From: Janthinobacterium sp. TND4EL3
GTDB taxonomy: Bacteria > Pseudomonadota > Gammaproteobacteria > Burkholderiales > Burkholderiaceae_D
Length of the DNA stretch: 64,000 bases
Direction of reading: 5' to 3'
NCBI RefSeq assembly: GCF_900156175.1
Contig: NZ_FTMV01000016.1
Location: forward strand, 62,001-126,000
The translations under genes and the position numbers were made by a program. Below are positions 41,333-51,807 of this stretch, piece by piece (within the stretch, counting starts at the first letter, position 1; every line of letters starts with the position of its first letter). The notes under the pieces are model-generated. The model did no database searches and had not been told where the DNA came from. It saw nothing but the letters and a program-made list of their open reading frames with translations.

Positions 41333-43294
41333 GTGGAGTTGCGCGCAAACGCGGGGCGCCCGGACCCTGCACCACGATGGCTCGACGCCGCCAGCAGCAC
41401 GCTGTGCGCCATGCTGGCCGCCTGCCTGCTGCTGTGCATCTGGGGCTATACGGCAGTGCGTCTCGATGACGAGATGCAGCAGGCGCTCGAACGCGCCGGC
41501 ATCGAGAACCGCGACGTGGCCACCATCCTGGCGGCGCAGCTGGGCGACGCCCTGGGGCCGCTGTCCGAGCTGCCCGCCGACCTGGCGTATTTCCTGCGCC
41601 CCTACCGCGAGATCAGCCGCAAGGCGCATGGCCGCATCGAGATCGCCGGTAGCGAAGGCGACGTGCTGGCCGCGCTGCAGGATGGCTTGCCGGCCGGCGC
41701 CCCGGCGCCGCAGGATACGGTGCGCCTGCTCGACGTGCGCAGCCTGCCGCGCCATGGCCTGCAGGTGCGGGTCAGCCAGGAGCGTGCGCGGGTGCTGGCG
41801 CAGCTCGACGGACCGCGCTGGCGCCTGCTGGCCCAGGCGGCGCTGGCATCGCTGGCCGTGCTGGCGCTGGGCGGCGCCATCGTATGGGCCGCGCGGCGGC
41901 GCTTGCGCGCACAGCGGCGCCAGGCGCAAGGCGAGCAAATCACCCTGAGCCTGCAGCTGGCGCGCGAAAGAAGCCGCGCCGACCAGCTGGCCACCCGCGA
42001 CGAGCTGACGGGCGTGGCCAACCGGCGCCATTTCTACGACATCGCCAGCGGCAAGCTGCTGCAGGCGCGCCACAGCCGCAACCATTATGCGCTGCTGCTC
42101 GTCGACATGGACCGTTTCAAGCACGTCAACGAGCGCCTGGGCCAGCTGGCCGGCGACGCCCTGCTGCAGGAGGCGGCGGCACGCCTGCGCCGCGTGCTGC
42201 GCGACGGCGACGTGCTGGCGCGCTTCGGCGGCGATGCGTTCGTCCTGCTGCTGTGCGAAGTGGCCAGCGAGGAGCGCCTGGCCGCCGTCGCCGGCACCAT
42301 CCTCGACGCGCTGCGCCAGCCCTTCGCTCCCGCTGCCGGCGCGGCCATCCTGGCCACGGCCAGCATCGGCATCGCGCTGTACCCGCGCGACGGGCAAAGC
42401 GTGGATGCCCTGCTGTCGGGCGCGGACAGCGCCATGGCCGGCGCCAAGACGGCGCGCGACAGCTTCCGCTTCTATGACATGGCCCTGAACCTGTCGTCGG
42501 CGCGCAGCCTGGAATTGCAGGGACGCTTCGAAATGGCCATGCGCGAGAACGAATTCTGCCTGCACTACCAGGGCAAGTTCGACACGGCACGCGGGCATAT
42601 CGTCGGCCTGGAAGCGCTGCTGCGCTGGGACCATCCCCATCACGGCCTGATCTTCCCGAACGAGTTCATCGGCCTGGCGGAAGAAACGGCGGCCATCCTC
42701 GCCCTGGGCAACTGGAGCATCGCGGCCGCCTGCCGCCAGCTGGCGCAATGGCGCCAGGACGGCTTGCCGCTGGTGCCCGTGGCGATCAATATCTCGGCCA
42801 GGCAGCTGCGCGACCCGCAGTTGCTTGCCACCGTGACGCGCTGCCTGGCGGCGCATGCGCTGGCGCCGGCGCTGCTGGAGCTGGAAGTGACGGAAAGCTG
42901 CTTCATCGATGATATTTCGCAAGCCAGGGAGGTGCTGGAGCGCCTGCGCGCACTGGGCCTCGTCATTTCGCTGGACGACTACGGCACCGGCTACTCGGGC
43001 TTGAGCCATATCAGGCTGCTGCCGATCCACACCTTGAAGATAGACCGCTCCTTCATTCGCGACATCGCCATCGACAGGAATGACGCCATGATCGTCGCCT
43101 CGACCATCGGCCTGGCGCACGGACTGGGCTTGCGGGTGGTGGCCGAAGGCGTGGAAAGCGGCGAGCAGCTGGCCTGCCTGCAGCAGCTGGGCTGCCAGCA
43201 GGTGCAGGGTTTCTACCTGCATCGGCCGGCGCCGGCGGCGGCCATCGCCGCGCTGCTGGCCGCTGCGCGCCTGGCACCGGCGCCGGCCATGTGA
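41333..43294 (+). CDS. Membrane cyclic-di-GMP phosphodiesterase (EAL) with degenerate GGDEF domain
   Basis: A 653-residue protein: membrane helix near residues 23-45, periplasmic region, second helix near 163-185, then GGDEF and EAL domains. The GGDEF motif reads GGDAF (residues 299-303), so cyclase activity is probably lost. The EAL domain looks complete: EAL at 427-429, NISARQL, LEVTES, LDDYGTG, KIDRSF, VAEGVE and QGFYLHRP keep the metal and catalytic residues, so it should break down c-di-GMP. The start is GTG at 41333, eight bases after the chemoreceptor stop, so sensing and c-di-GMP breakdown are probably expressed together. Confidence 0.9.
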   Translation: MELRANAGRPDPAPRWLDAASSTLCAMLAACLLLCIWGYTAVRLDDEMQQALERAGIENRDVATILAAQLGDALGPLSELPADLAYFLRPYREISRKAHGRIEIAGSEGDVLAALQDGLPAGAPAPQDTVRLLDVRSLPRHGLQVRVSQERARVLAQLDGPRWRLLAQAALASLAVLALGGAIVWAARRRLRAQRRQAQGEQITLSLQLARERSRADQLATRDELTGVANRRHFYDIASGKLLQARHSRNHYALLLVDMDRFKHVNERLGQLAGDALLQEAAARLRRVLRDGDVLARFGGDAFVLLLCEVASEERLAAVAGTILDALRQPFAPAAGAAILATASIGIALYPRDGQSVDALLSGADSAMAGAKTARDSFRFYDMALNLSSARSLELQGRFEMAMRENEFCLHYQGKFDTARGHIVGLEALLRWDHPHHGLIFPNEFIGLAEETAAILALGNWSIAAACRQLAQWRQDGLPLVPVAINISARQLRDPQLLATVTRCLAAHALAPALLELEVTESCFIDDISQAREVLERLRALGLVISLDDYGTGYSGLSHIRLLPIHTLKIDRSFIRDIAIDRNDAMIVASTIGLAHGLGLRVVAEGVESGEQLACLQQLGCQQVQGFYLHRPAPAAAIAALLAAARLAPAPAM

Positions 43295-43405
43295 GGCCGC
43301 TTTGTAACAGGATGCATACATGACGCCACGTGGCGCGGCGCGGATGCTCAGTAAAATGTCGTTACTGCGCGCCGCATGCTTGAACACTATCCCCATGCAA
43401 CAACT

Positions 43406-46183
43406 ATGAACAGCTCCATTCCGGCCTTTGTCTTTGGCCCGTTTCGCCTATTGCCGCTCGAACGCCTGCTGTTCGATGGCGAGCGTGCGCTGCGCCTGGG
43501 GAGCCGTGCGATGGACCTGCTGCTGGCGCTACTCGAGCGGGCCGGCGAGATCGTCGACAAGAACGAGCTGCTGGCCATCGTCTGGCCCAACGCCGTCGTC
43601 GACGACGCCACCCTGCGCGTGCACCTGGCCGCGCTGCGCAAGGTGCTTGGCGATGGCCGCGACGGCCAGCGCTACATCACCACCATCCCCGGGCGCGGCT
43701 ACGGCTTCCTGGCGCCCCTGTCGTACACGGGGCAGGCGGTGGCGGCCGGCCCGGCCAGCGCCGAGCCGCAGCACAACCTGCCGGTGCTGCTGACGCGCAT
43801 GGTGGGACGCGCCGAGACGCTGCAGGCGATGGCCAACCAGCTGCTGCAATTGCGCCTGCTGTGCATCGTCGGCCCGGGCGGCATCGGCAAGACCACGGTG
43901 GCCGTGGCGCTGGCCACGCGCGTGCTGCGCCGCTACGCCGACGGCGTCTGCTTCGTCGACCTGGCGCCGCTGGGCGAAGGCCGGCTGGTGCCGCTGGCGC
44001 TGGCCACGGCGCTGGGCGTGGCCGTGCCGGCGGACGAAGCCATGCCAGGCCTGCTGGCCTACCTGCGCCAGCGCCACATGCTGATCGTGCTCGACAACTG
44101 CGAACATGTGATCGGCGCCGCCGCCGCGCTGGCCGACGCGCTGCTCAAGGGCGCGCCGCTGCTGCACGTGGTGGCCACCAGCCGCGAGCCGCTGCGCATC
44201 AGCAGCGAGCACCTGCAGCGCCTGCCGGCGCTGGGCTTGCCGCCTGCGGACGTGATACCGGACGCGCAGGCGGCGCGCCATTTCGCCGCCGTGCAGCTGT
44301 TTTGCGAGCGCTGCGCCGCGGCGGACGACGGTTTCGTGCTGGCCGACGCGGACGTGCCCGTGGTGGCGGAAATCTGCCGCCGCCTCGACGGCATTCCGCT
44401 GGCGCTGGAACTGGCGGCCGGGCGCATCGGCCACTTCGGCATCCATGAACTGCGGCGCCAGCTCGACGACCGCTTCCGCCTGCTCACGCGCGGCCCGCGC
44501 AACGTGCCGCTGCGCCACCAGACCCTGCGCGCCACCCTGGACTGGAGCTACGGCCTGCTCGACGCGGGGGAGCGCGCGGTGCTGCAGGTGCTGAGCGTGT
44601 TCAGGAGCCGCTTTCGCATGGAATCGGCCGCCGCCGTCGCCGGCTACGAAGTGTTCGATACGGTGGCCGACCTGGCCGCCAAGTCCCTCGTCAGCATCGA
44701 ATTCTGCTGCGAGCACGTGTATTACCGCCTGCTGGAAACGACGCGCGCCTACGCGGCCACGCAGTTGCAGGCGAGCGGGCAGGGCGACGCCGTGTTCCTG
44801 CGCCATGCGCGCCACTGCCAGGCGCTGGCCGGGCGCATCGCCGCCGACTGGGAGCGCATGAGCTTCGCCAGCTGGAGCGCCTGCTACGGCCGCCACGTGG
44901 ACGACCTGCGCGCGGCCATCGACTGGGCCTTCGGCGGCGAGGGCGACGCGGCGCTGGGCATTGCCCTGACCCTGGCGGCGCAAACCCTGTTCTACCAGCT
45001 GTCGCTGCTGGACGAATACCGCATGCGCGTGGAGCGGGCGCTGGAACAGATGGCGCTGCACGGCATCGTCGACCCGGACAGCGAAATGCAGCTGCACTTC
45101 GCGCTTGCGCACCTGCTGATGCACACGCAGGGCGTGACGGACGCCATGCTGCTGTCGTTCCGCCATGGCCATGCGCTGGCCATGCGGACGGATGACGTGC
45201 CGCGCCGTGCCGAAGCGATCTGCGGCATGTGGATCTGCAGCGTCGCGCTGGCCGATTTCACGGGGGCGGACGCCTATGTGGTCGAGTTTTCCGCGCTGTG
45301 CCAGGCGGGCGGCGGGACGGCCATGCAGCTGGTGGCGGCGCGCATGCGTTCGGCCGGCGAGCACCTGCAGGGACGCCACGCGCAGTCGGCGGAACTGGCG
45401 CGCATGGTGCTCGCGCATCCCGATGGCGCCGGCCAGCTCACGTTCAACAATGCGGTGCTGGCCGACCACCAGGTTTGCATGCGCGGCAATCTGTCGCGCT
45501 GCCTGTGGCTGCTGGGACGCCCGGACGAGGCCCTGCAGGTCGCGCGCGAAGCGGTGATACTGGGCTTCGAGCACAATGGCGCCTCGCTGTGCGTGGCGCT
45601 GGCCTTCAGCGCCATCCCCGTGGCCCTGTGGTGCGGCCAGCATGGCCTGGCGCGCGCCTGGAATTGCCTGCTGCGCGAGCATGCGGCCCGCTACGGCCTG
45701 CTGTACTGGAGCGCCTGGGGCGCCGGCTACCAGCATCTGCTCGACGCGATCGACGGCATCGCGCAATTTTCCTGGCCGGCGGTGCGCAGCTGGCCCATGC
45801 AGATCGATGTCATGGCCACCTTGCATGACGCTGCCGCAGACCTGCAGGCGGTGCGGCGCGCCCGCACGGGGCTGGCGCCGTGGAGCATGCCGGAAGTGCT
45901 GCGCCGCGCCGCGCACAGCCGCTGGCGCACCCTGGCAGCGGACGACGAGGCCGGCCTGCGGCAGGTCGAGGCGCAATTCGGCGAAGCGCTGGCGCTGGCC
46001 CGTGCGCAGGAGGCGGCGGGCTGGGAATTGCGCTGCGCCACCAGCCTGGCGAGCCTGCTGCACGCACAGCGGCGCGGCAGCGAGGCGCAGGCGCTGCTGG
46101 CGCCGGTGCTTGCGCGCCACGAACAGGGGCAGGGCAGTGCCGACGTGCTGGCGGCAGCGGCCTTGCTGGCGCGGCTGGCCTGA
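43406..46183 (+). CDS. Large transcriptional regulator: OmpR-type winged helix plus NB-ARC ATPase and helical repeats
   Basis: A protein of about 925 residues. Residues 5-105 form an OmpR/CadC-type DNA-binding domain (RLGSRAMDLLLALLERAGEIV, IVWPNAVVDDATLRVHLAALRK, PGRGYGF). An ATPase module follows with Walker A GPGGIGKTT (about 156-164) and Walker B LIVLDNCEH, then ATSREPLRI and a helical C-terminal half with TPR-like repeats. This is the one-component signal-integrating ATPase type (winged helix fused to a P-loop ATPase, as in AfsR-like proteins). ATG at 43406 is chosen; 43376 is an alternative. It converges with the lipase foldase gene, three bases from its stop. The target is unknown. Confidence 0.85.
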   Translation: MNSSIPAFVFGPFRLLPLERLLFDGERALRLGSRAMDLLLALLERAGEIVDKNELLAIVWPNAVVDDATLRVHLAALRKVLGDGRDGQRYITTIPGRGYGFLAPLSYTGQAVAAGPASAEPQHNLPVLLTRMVGRAETLQAMANQLLQLRLLCIVGPGGIGKTTVAVALATRVLRRYADGVCFVDLAPLGEGRLVPLALATALGVAVPADEAMPGLLAYLRQRHMLIVLDNCEHVIGAAAALADALLKGAPLLHVVATSREPLRISSEHLQRLPALGLPPADVIPDAQAARHFAAVQLFCERCAAADDGFVLADADVPVVAEICRRLDGIPLALELAAGRIGHFGIHELRRQLDDRFRLLTRGPRNVPLRHQTLRATLDWSYGLLDAGERAVLQVLSVFRSRFRMESAAAVAGYEVFDTVADLAAKSLVSIEFCCEHVYYRLLETTRAYAATQLQASGQGDAVFLRHARHCQALAGRIAADWERMSFASWSACYGRHVDDLRAAIDWAFGGEGDAALGIALTLAAQTLFYQLSLLDEYRMRVERALEQMALHGIVDPDSEMQLHFALAHLLMHTQGVTDAMLLSFRHGHALAMRTDDVPRRAEAICGMWICSVALADFTGADAYVVEFSALCQAGGGTAMQLVAARMRSAGEHLQGRHAQSAELARMVLAHPDGAGQLTFNNAVLADHQVCMRGNLSRCLWLLGRPDEALQVAREAVILGFEHNGASLCVALAFSAIPVALWCGQHGLARAWNCLLREHAARYGLLYWSAWGAGYQHLLDAIDGIAQFSWPAVRSWPMQIDVMATLHDAAADLQAVRRARTGLAPWSMPEVLRRAAHSRWRTLAADDEAGLRQVEAQFGEALALARAQEAAGWELRCATSLASLLHAQRRGSEAQALLAPVLARHEQGQGSADVLAAAALLARLA

Positions 46184-46186
46184 GTT

Positions 46187-47113
46187 TTACTCGTAGGCGC
46201 CCAGGCGGCGCTGTTCCTCGGGCGTGAAGCTGGCGTCGCGCAGCTGCTGCAGGGCCGCCGCATCCTGCGCGCCGCCGCGCAGGCCGGCCTGCTGCGCCTT
46301 CTGAGCCTGGTACGCGATGATGCGCTGCTGCCACTGCGACTCCTCGCGGTCCAGTTCCGCCAGGCGCGCCGCCGCTTCCGGCGTCAAGGTGCTGGCGCGC
46401 AGGCGGTAGACTTCATTCTCGCCGCCGCCCCGTGCCCGCAGCGCCTTGACGGACGCGTCGAGCTGCACCACCTGCAGCGGCGCGTCGCGCGCGGCGCGCC
46501 GGGCTGGCGACATTTTCTGGTCCAGCGCGGCCAGTAGCGCCTGGCGCCGGGCCTCGTCGAGCGTGGTGTCGCCAAGGATCGCCATGCGCGCCACGGCGTC
46601 GTCGTCATACGCGTCGCTGGCGCCGAACAGGCCCGCGCTTTCTTCCGCCGAAAAATAATTGCCGCGCAGGGCGCGCATCGCCTGCAGCCGCGCGCCGGCG
46701 GCCACGGCGGGATCGGCCTGCGCCGGCAAGGCCTGTTCCGCGCCTGCCAGCGCCTGCTTGTAGGCCAGGTACGCCCCCAGCAGGCGCTTCGCTTCGCGGG
46801 CGGGGACGGGCGCCAGGCGCTTGTCGAGTTCCGCCTCGATCTGGTTGCGGATGGCGGCCAGCGGCTTTTCGCCGAGGCCCGCCAGGAAGTAGTCGAACAG
46901 GTGGCCCAGTTCCGCGTCGACCACCAGCTTGTCGCCGGGGGCCACCGTCACGTTGCCGTCGGGCCGCGTGCCTTGCATCGAGCGCACGAACGCGAACAGG
47001 TCCGGCTCCGCCTTTTCCGGCGGCGGGGCGGGCGGCTCGCCCGGGCGCAGCACCAGGTACAGGGCCAAAGCCGCCAGGCCGCCGCCGATGATCCATGTCG
47101 CGTTCGTGCGCAT
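46187..47113 (-). CDS. lifO: Lipase-specific foldase (lipase chaperone LifO)
   Basis: A 308-residue membrane-anchored steric chaperone: short N-terminus with one helix (about residues 6-22), a Pro-rich linker, then the LFDYFLAGLGE motif close to the family consensus RxxFDYxLSxxGE, and long charged helices to the end. It folds the lipase in the periplasm before type II secretion. ATG at 47113 has a strong AAGGAGG six bases before it. The first Arg of the consensus is replaced by Leu-His (GHLFDYF). It lies 10 bases downstream of the lipase gene on the same strand. Confidence 0.88.
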   Translation of the reverse strand: MRTNATWIIGGGLAALALYLVLRPGEPPAPPPEKAEPDLFAFVRSMQGTRPDGNVTVAPGDKLVVDAELGHLFDYFLAGLGEKPLAAIRNQIEAELDKRLAPVPAREAKRLLGAYLAYKQALAGAEQALPAQADPAVAAGARLQAMRALRGNYFSAEESAGLFGASDAYDDDAVARMAILGDTTLDEARRQALLAALDQKMSPARRAARDAPLQVVQLDASVKALRARGGGENEVYRLRASTLTPEAAARLAELDREESQWQQRIIAYQAQKAQQAGLRGGAQDAAALQQLRDASFTPEEQRRLGAYE

Positions 47114-47123
47114 CGCAGCCTCC

Positions 47124-48355
<1,232 letters not shown>

Positions 48356-49054
48356 ATGCACTTGTCGACCCATTTTAATTTTGAACAGTTTCAGCAGATG
48401 ACGCCTTTAAATGGCGAAAACATCTGGGAATATATTCTTGACCGCCATGCGGAGCGCATCGGCGTCAAGCGCCGCAAGCCGGCGCTGGAAAATCTCGAAC
48501 GCATCTTCGTCGCCACTTTTCGCCTGGCCAATGACGTGGGTTTCCGCGCCATGAGCTTGCGCGACCTGTGCCGCGAGACGGGGCTGTCGATGGGCGGCCT
48601 GTATGGCTACATCACCAGCAAGGACCAGCTGGCCGAGATGATCGAGGACGTGGTGCGCCATGCCACGCAAGCCTTGCCGCTGCTGTTTGCCGATGTGAAG
48701 TCGCCGCTGGACCGCTTGGAGGCGATGATACGCTCGTCCATCTACCTGTCCGAAGTGCTGCAGCCGTGGTTTTATTTCGTCTTCATGGATTCGCGCGTGC
48801 TGCAGGTGGAGCAGCGCAGCATGGCGAAGAATTCGGAACTCTACGTGCAGACCCTGATCGCCGCCACCATCGCCGAAATCGAGCCGAAGCCGCAGGGCGA
48901 TCCCACCTTGCTGGCCGCCCACTGCCTGGCCCTGTTCCAGGACTGGTACGTGAAACGCTGGAAGTACCGCGCCGCGAAGGTCCATGTCGACGATTTTGCC
49001 GACAGCACGGTGCAGACGGTGCGCGGATATTTGAGCATGCTCAAGGCGCCGTAA
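48356..49054 (+). CDS. TetR-family transcriptional regulator
   Basis: A protein of about 232 residues. The DNA-binding helix-turn-helix is AMSLRDLCRETGLSMGGLYGYITSKDQL (about residues 62-90), the TetR signature; the remainder is helical ligand-binding domain. It has an unusual N-terminal extension of some 40 residues before the first TetR helix. ATG at 48356 is chosen, but ATG at 48398 is also possible. It is divergent from the lipase gene, so the lipase-foldase operon is a likely target; inducer unknown. Confidence 0.85.
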   Translation: MHLSTHFNFEQFQQMTPLNGENIWEYILDRHAERIGVKRRKPALENLERIFVATFRLANDVGFRAMSLRDLCRETGLSMGGLYGYITSKDQLAEMIEDVVRHATQALPLLFADVKSPLDRLEAMIRSSIYLSEVLQPWFYFVFMDSRVLQVEQRSMAKNSELYVQTLIAATIAEIEPKPQGDPTLLAAHCLALFQDWYVKRWKYRAAKVHVDDFADSTVQTVRGYLSMLKAP

Positions 49055-49066
49055 AAACGCCGCCGT

Positions 49067-49096
49067 AAAAAAAGCCAGGATCGCTCCTGGCTTTTT
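49067..49096 (+). terminator. Bidirectional intrinsic terminator between tetR and pbp1A genes
   Basis: AAAAAAAGCCAGGA, loop TCGC, TCCTGGCTTTTT: a 12-bp stem with A and T tracts on its two sides, serving both convergent genes. Confidence 0.92.
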
Positions 49097-49098
49097 CA

Positions 49099-51423
49099 CT
49101 AGTTGGTTTCCACCGGCACCGTCTCCGGCACCGCCGCCGGGTCCGTCGGCGTCTCCACGTCCATGTCGAGGGTTTTTACGCCGTTCATGTCGATGAACTC
49201 GTCGTACAGCCACTCGCCGTCGACCTGGCTCAGCCCGGCCGGCACGGCGCGCGCGATTGGCGGGCGCGTCGCCAGGGCCGTGCGCATGTAGTCGATCCAA
49301 ATCGGCATGGCCAGGGTAGCGCCGAATTCGCGCCCGCCCAAGGACTTGGGCTCGTCATAGCCCATCCACGCCACCGCCACGATGCCGCCGCTGTAGCCGG
49401 CGAACCAGCCATCGACGGCGTCGCTGGTGGTGCCGGTCTTGCCGGCGATGTCGCTGCGGCCCAGCTTTTTCGTCGCCGCCGCGCCCGTGCCCGTGCGCGC
49501 CACTTCGCGCAGCATGCTGTCCATCACGAAGGCGTTGCGGGGGTCCAGCGCCAGGGTCTTGTCGTCGTTCGGCGCGGGCGGTTTGGTCTGCATCAATACC
49601 GCTCCCTTCGCGTCGACGATGCGGTCGATCAAATACGGCTCCACCTGGTGGCCGCCATTGGCGAACAGGGCGTAGGCGCCCGCCATCTGCACGGGGGTGA
49701 CGGAACCCGTGCCCAGCGCCATGGTCAGATTGCTGGGCTGGCGGGCCGGGTCGAAGCCGAATTTCTCCAGGAAATCGTGCGTGTACGATACGCCCAGCGC
49801 GCGCAGGATGCGCACCGAGGCCACGTTCTTCGACTGCGCCAGCGCGTAGCGCATGGTAATGGGGCCGTCGAACTTGAAATCGTCATTCTGCGGCGCCCAC
49901 ACCTTGCCGCCCGCCTGCATCTCCAAAGGCACGTCGTTGATCAGGGTGGCCGGCGAAAAGCCTTTTTCCAGCGCCGCCGAGTACACGAAGGGCTTCATGG
50001 CCGAACCGGGCTGGCGCCAGGCCTGCGTGACGTGGTTGAACTTTTGCAGGTTGTAGTCGAAGCCGCCCACCATGGCATGGTAGGCGCCCGTGTCCGCGTC
50101 CAGCGAGACGAAGGCGGCGGCCACCAGCGGCACTTGCGTGATGGCCCAGCTGCCCTTCGCGTCCTGGCTGATGCGGATGACGGCGCCCGGGCGCAGCCTG
50201 ATGCCGGCGCCCGCCTTGGCGGACAGGGCAGGGGCGGCAAAGCGCAAGCCCTCGCCCGTGATGGCCTTGGCGTCGCCGTCGCCCGTGTCGGCCACCACCT
50301 TGCCGCTGGACACTTCCGTGACGACGGCGGCGATCAGGCCGTCGCTGTCCGGGCGTTTTTGCAGTGCAGCATCGATGGCGTCGTCGCGCTGTTCGGGGTC
50401 CGCCGGCATGTCGATGAAGGTTTCCGGGCCGCGGTAGCCGTGGCGCTGGTCGTAGGCGATGACGTTGCGGCGCGTCGAGGCGTAGGCCGCGTCCTGATCC
50501 GCCTTGAGAATCGTCGTGTAGACGCTGATGCCCTTGGTGTAGCTGTCTTCCTTGTACTGGGCGTAGACGGCCTGGCGCGCCAGTTCGGCCACGTATTCGG
50601 CGTGCGTGTCGAAACCCTGCTTGCCGCGCGTATTGAAATGCAGCGGCTGCGCCAGCGCCTGCTGGTACTGGCCTTCGCTGATGTAATCGAGTTCGCGCAT
50701 GCGTTTCAAGACCAGCTTCTGGCGCGCATGGGCCTTTTTCGGACTGCTGATCGGGTTGTGGCGCGACGGATTCTGCGGCAAGCCGGCCAGCATGGCCATT
50801 TCCGCGATCGACAGTTCGTTCAGCGGCTTGCCGAAATACGTCTGCGCCGCGCTGCCGAAGCCGAATGAGCGCTGGCCCAGGTACATCTGGTTCATGTACA
50901 GCTCGAGAATCTGCTCCTTTGACAGGGCCGCCTCGATTTTCAGGGCCAGCATGATTTCATTGAGCTTGCGCGAGGCGACTTTTTCGCGCGTCAGGAAGAA
51001 ATTGCGCGCCACCTGCATGGTGATGGTGGAGCCGCCGCCGTGGCCGAAGCCGTGGCGCAGGTTCGACAGCACGGCGCCGCCGGCGCGCACGAAGTCGATG
51101 CCGTGGTGTTCATAGAAGCGGCTGTCCTCGATGGCCAGCAGGGCTTTTTTCATCATGTCGGGCACTTGCGCGATGGGGATGAAATCGCGGTGCTCCTCGC
51201 CGAACTCGCCGATCAGCACATTGTCTGCCGTGTACACGCGCAGCGGGATCTTCGGCTGGTAGTCGGTGATGACGTCGAGCTCGGGCAGGCGGGGGCGCAC
51301 GTACAGGAACAGATAAGCGGCCAGCAGCACGGCGGCGGCCAGCGCGGCGCAGCCGGCGATGATGAAGCCGCGCACGGTGGCGCGGCGGGAAGGCCAGGGG
51401 AATCCGGTTCGTTTGGCAGTCAA
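49099..51423 (-). CDS. mrcA: Penicillin-binding protein 1A (bifunctional glycosyltransferase/transpeptidase)
   Basis: A 774-residue class A PBP. After a membrane helix (about residues 20-42) comes the glycosyltransferase 51 domain with EDSRFYEHHGID and GGSTITMQVARN; then an OB-like insert, and the transpeptidase domain with active-site SAMKPF (in QPGSAMKPFVYS), SKN-type SQSKNVAS, and KTGTTSD. It polymerises and cross-links peptidoglycan. The start is TTG at 51423 with the hydrophobic helix shortly after. Its upstream side carries the palindromic element and the divergent OPT transporter gene. Confidence 0.94.
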   Translation of the reverse strand: MTAKRTGFPWPSRRATVRGFIIAGCAALAAAVLLAAYLFLYVRPRLPELDVITDYQPKIPLRVYTADNVLIGEFGEEHRDFIPIAQVPDMMKKALLAIEDSRFYEHHGIDFVRAGGAVLSNLRHGFGHGGGSTITMQVARNFFLTREKVASRKLNEIMLALKIEAALSKEQILELYMNQMYLGQRSFGFGSAAQTYFGKPLNELSIAEMAMLAGLPQNPSRHNPISSPKKAHARQKLVLKRMRELDYISEGQYQQALAQPLHFNTRGKQGFDTHAEYVAELARQAVYAQYKEDSYTKGISVYTTILKADQDAAYASTRRNVIAYDQRHGYRGPETFIDMPADPEQRDDAIDAALQKRPDSDGLIAAVVTEVSSGKVVADTGDGDAKAITGEGLRFAAPALSAKAGAGIRLRPGAVIRISQDAKGSWAITQVPLVAAAFVSLDADTGAYHAMVGGFDYNLQKFNHVTQAWRQPGSAMKPFVYSAALEKGFSPATLINDVPLEMQAGGKVWAPQNDDFKFDGPITMRYALAQSKNVASVRILRALGVSYTHDFLEKFGFDPARQPSNLTMALGTGSVTPVQMAGAYALFANGGHQVEPYLIDRIVDAKGAVLMQTKPPAPNDDKTLALDPRNAFVMDSMLREVARTGTGAAATKKLGRSDIAGKTGTTSDAVDGWFAGYSGGIVAVAWMGYDEPKSLGGREFGATLAMPIWIDYMRTALATRPPIARAVPAGLSQVDGEWLYDEFIDMNGVKTLDMDVETPTDPAAVPETVPVETN

Positions 51424-51583
51424 GGCAGTCTCACGTGAGCGTGCAGGGCACGGTGGCAGCGATTATAGACCAATGCGCCGGCGCTTCCCCTGCGGCCGGG
51501 CGCCGGGGCCAGGCGCCGCGACCGGGAGCAAAAATCCTTTTCATCGAAACGCGGCTGTGCGATAGTCACGGCTTCAAGAAAAT

Positions 51584-51778
51584 AGCCCGGGCCTAAGTAA
51601 CCCCCAATAAATTATTGTGATTTCTGACTTCCATAACCGGCGCTCTGCAAGGTGGCCGACGAGGCTTGCTCACTGCTAGCAGTGCTCGCACTGCGTCGCA
51701 GTGAGCGCCTTGCATAGCATCCGCTTCTGTTCGTCATAAATTCACACTAATTTCCCGAGGGTTACTTAGATCCGGGCT
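51584..51778. mobile_element. 195-bp palindromic MITE-like element
   Basis: Both ends carry matching inverted termini of about 45 bp: AGCCCGG-(GC/AT)-CTAAGTAACCC at the left (51584) and its reverse complement at the right (to 51778), continuing with related AAATTA-TGTGA sequence. The inside is also an imperfect palindrome around GCTCACTGC...GCAGTGAGC (about 51,668-51,706). No reading frame is seen. It sits between pbp1A and the OPT transporter start, so it may shape their expression. Confidence 0.7.
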
Positions 51779-51807
51779 GTTTATTTTATAAAATTAAGGA
51801 ATTGAGA

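Noticed and set aside
41321-46120. Two long minus-strand frames opposite the EAL and regulator genes
   Set aside because: Both are shadows of well-defined plus-strand genes.
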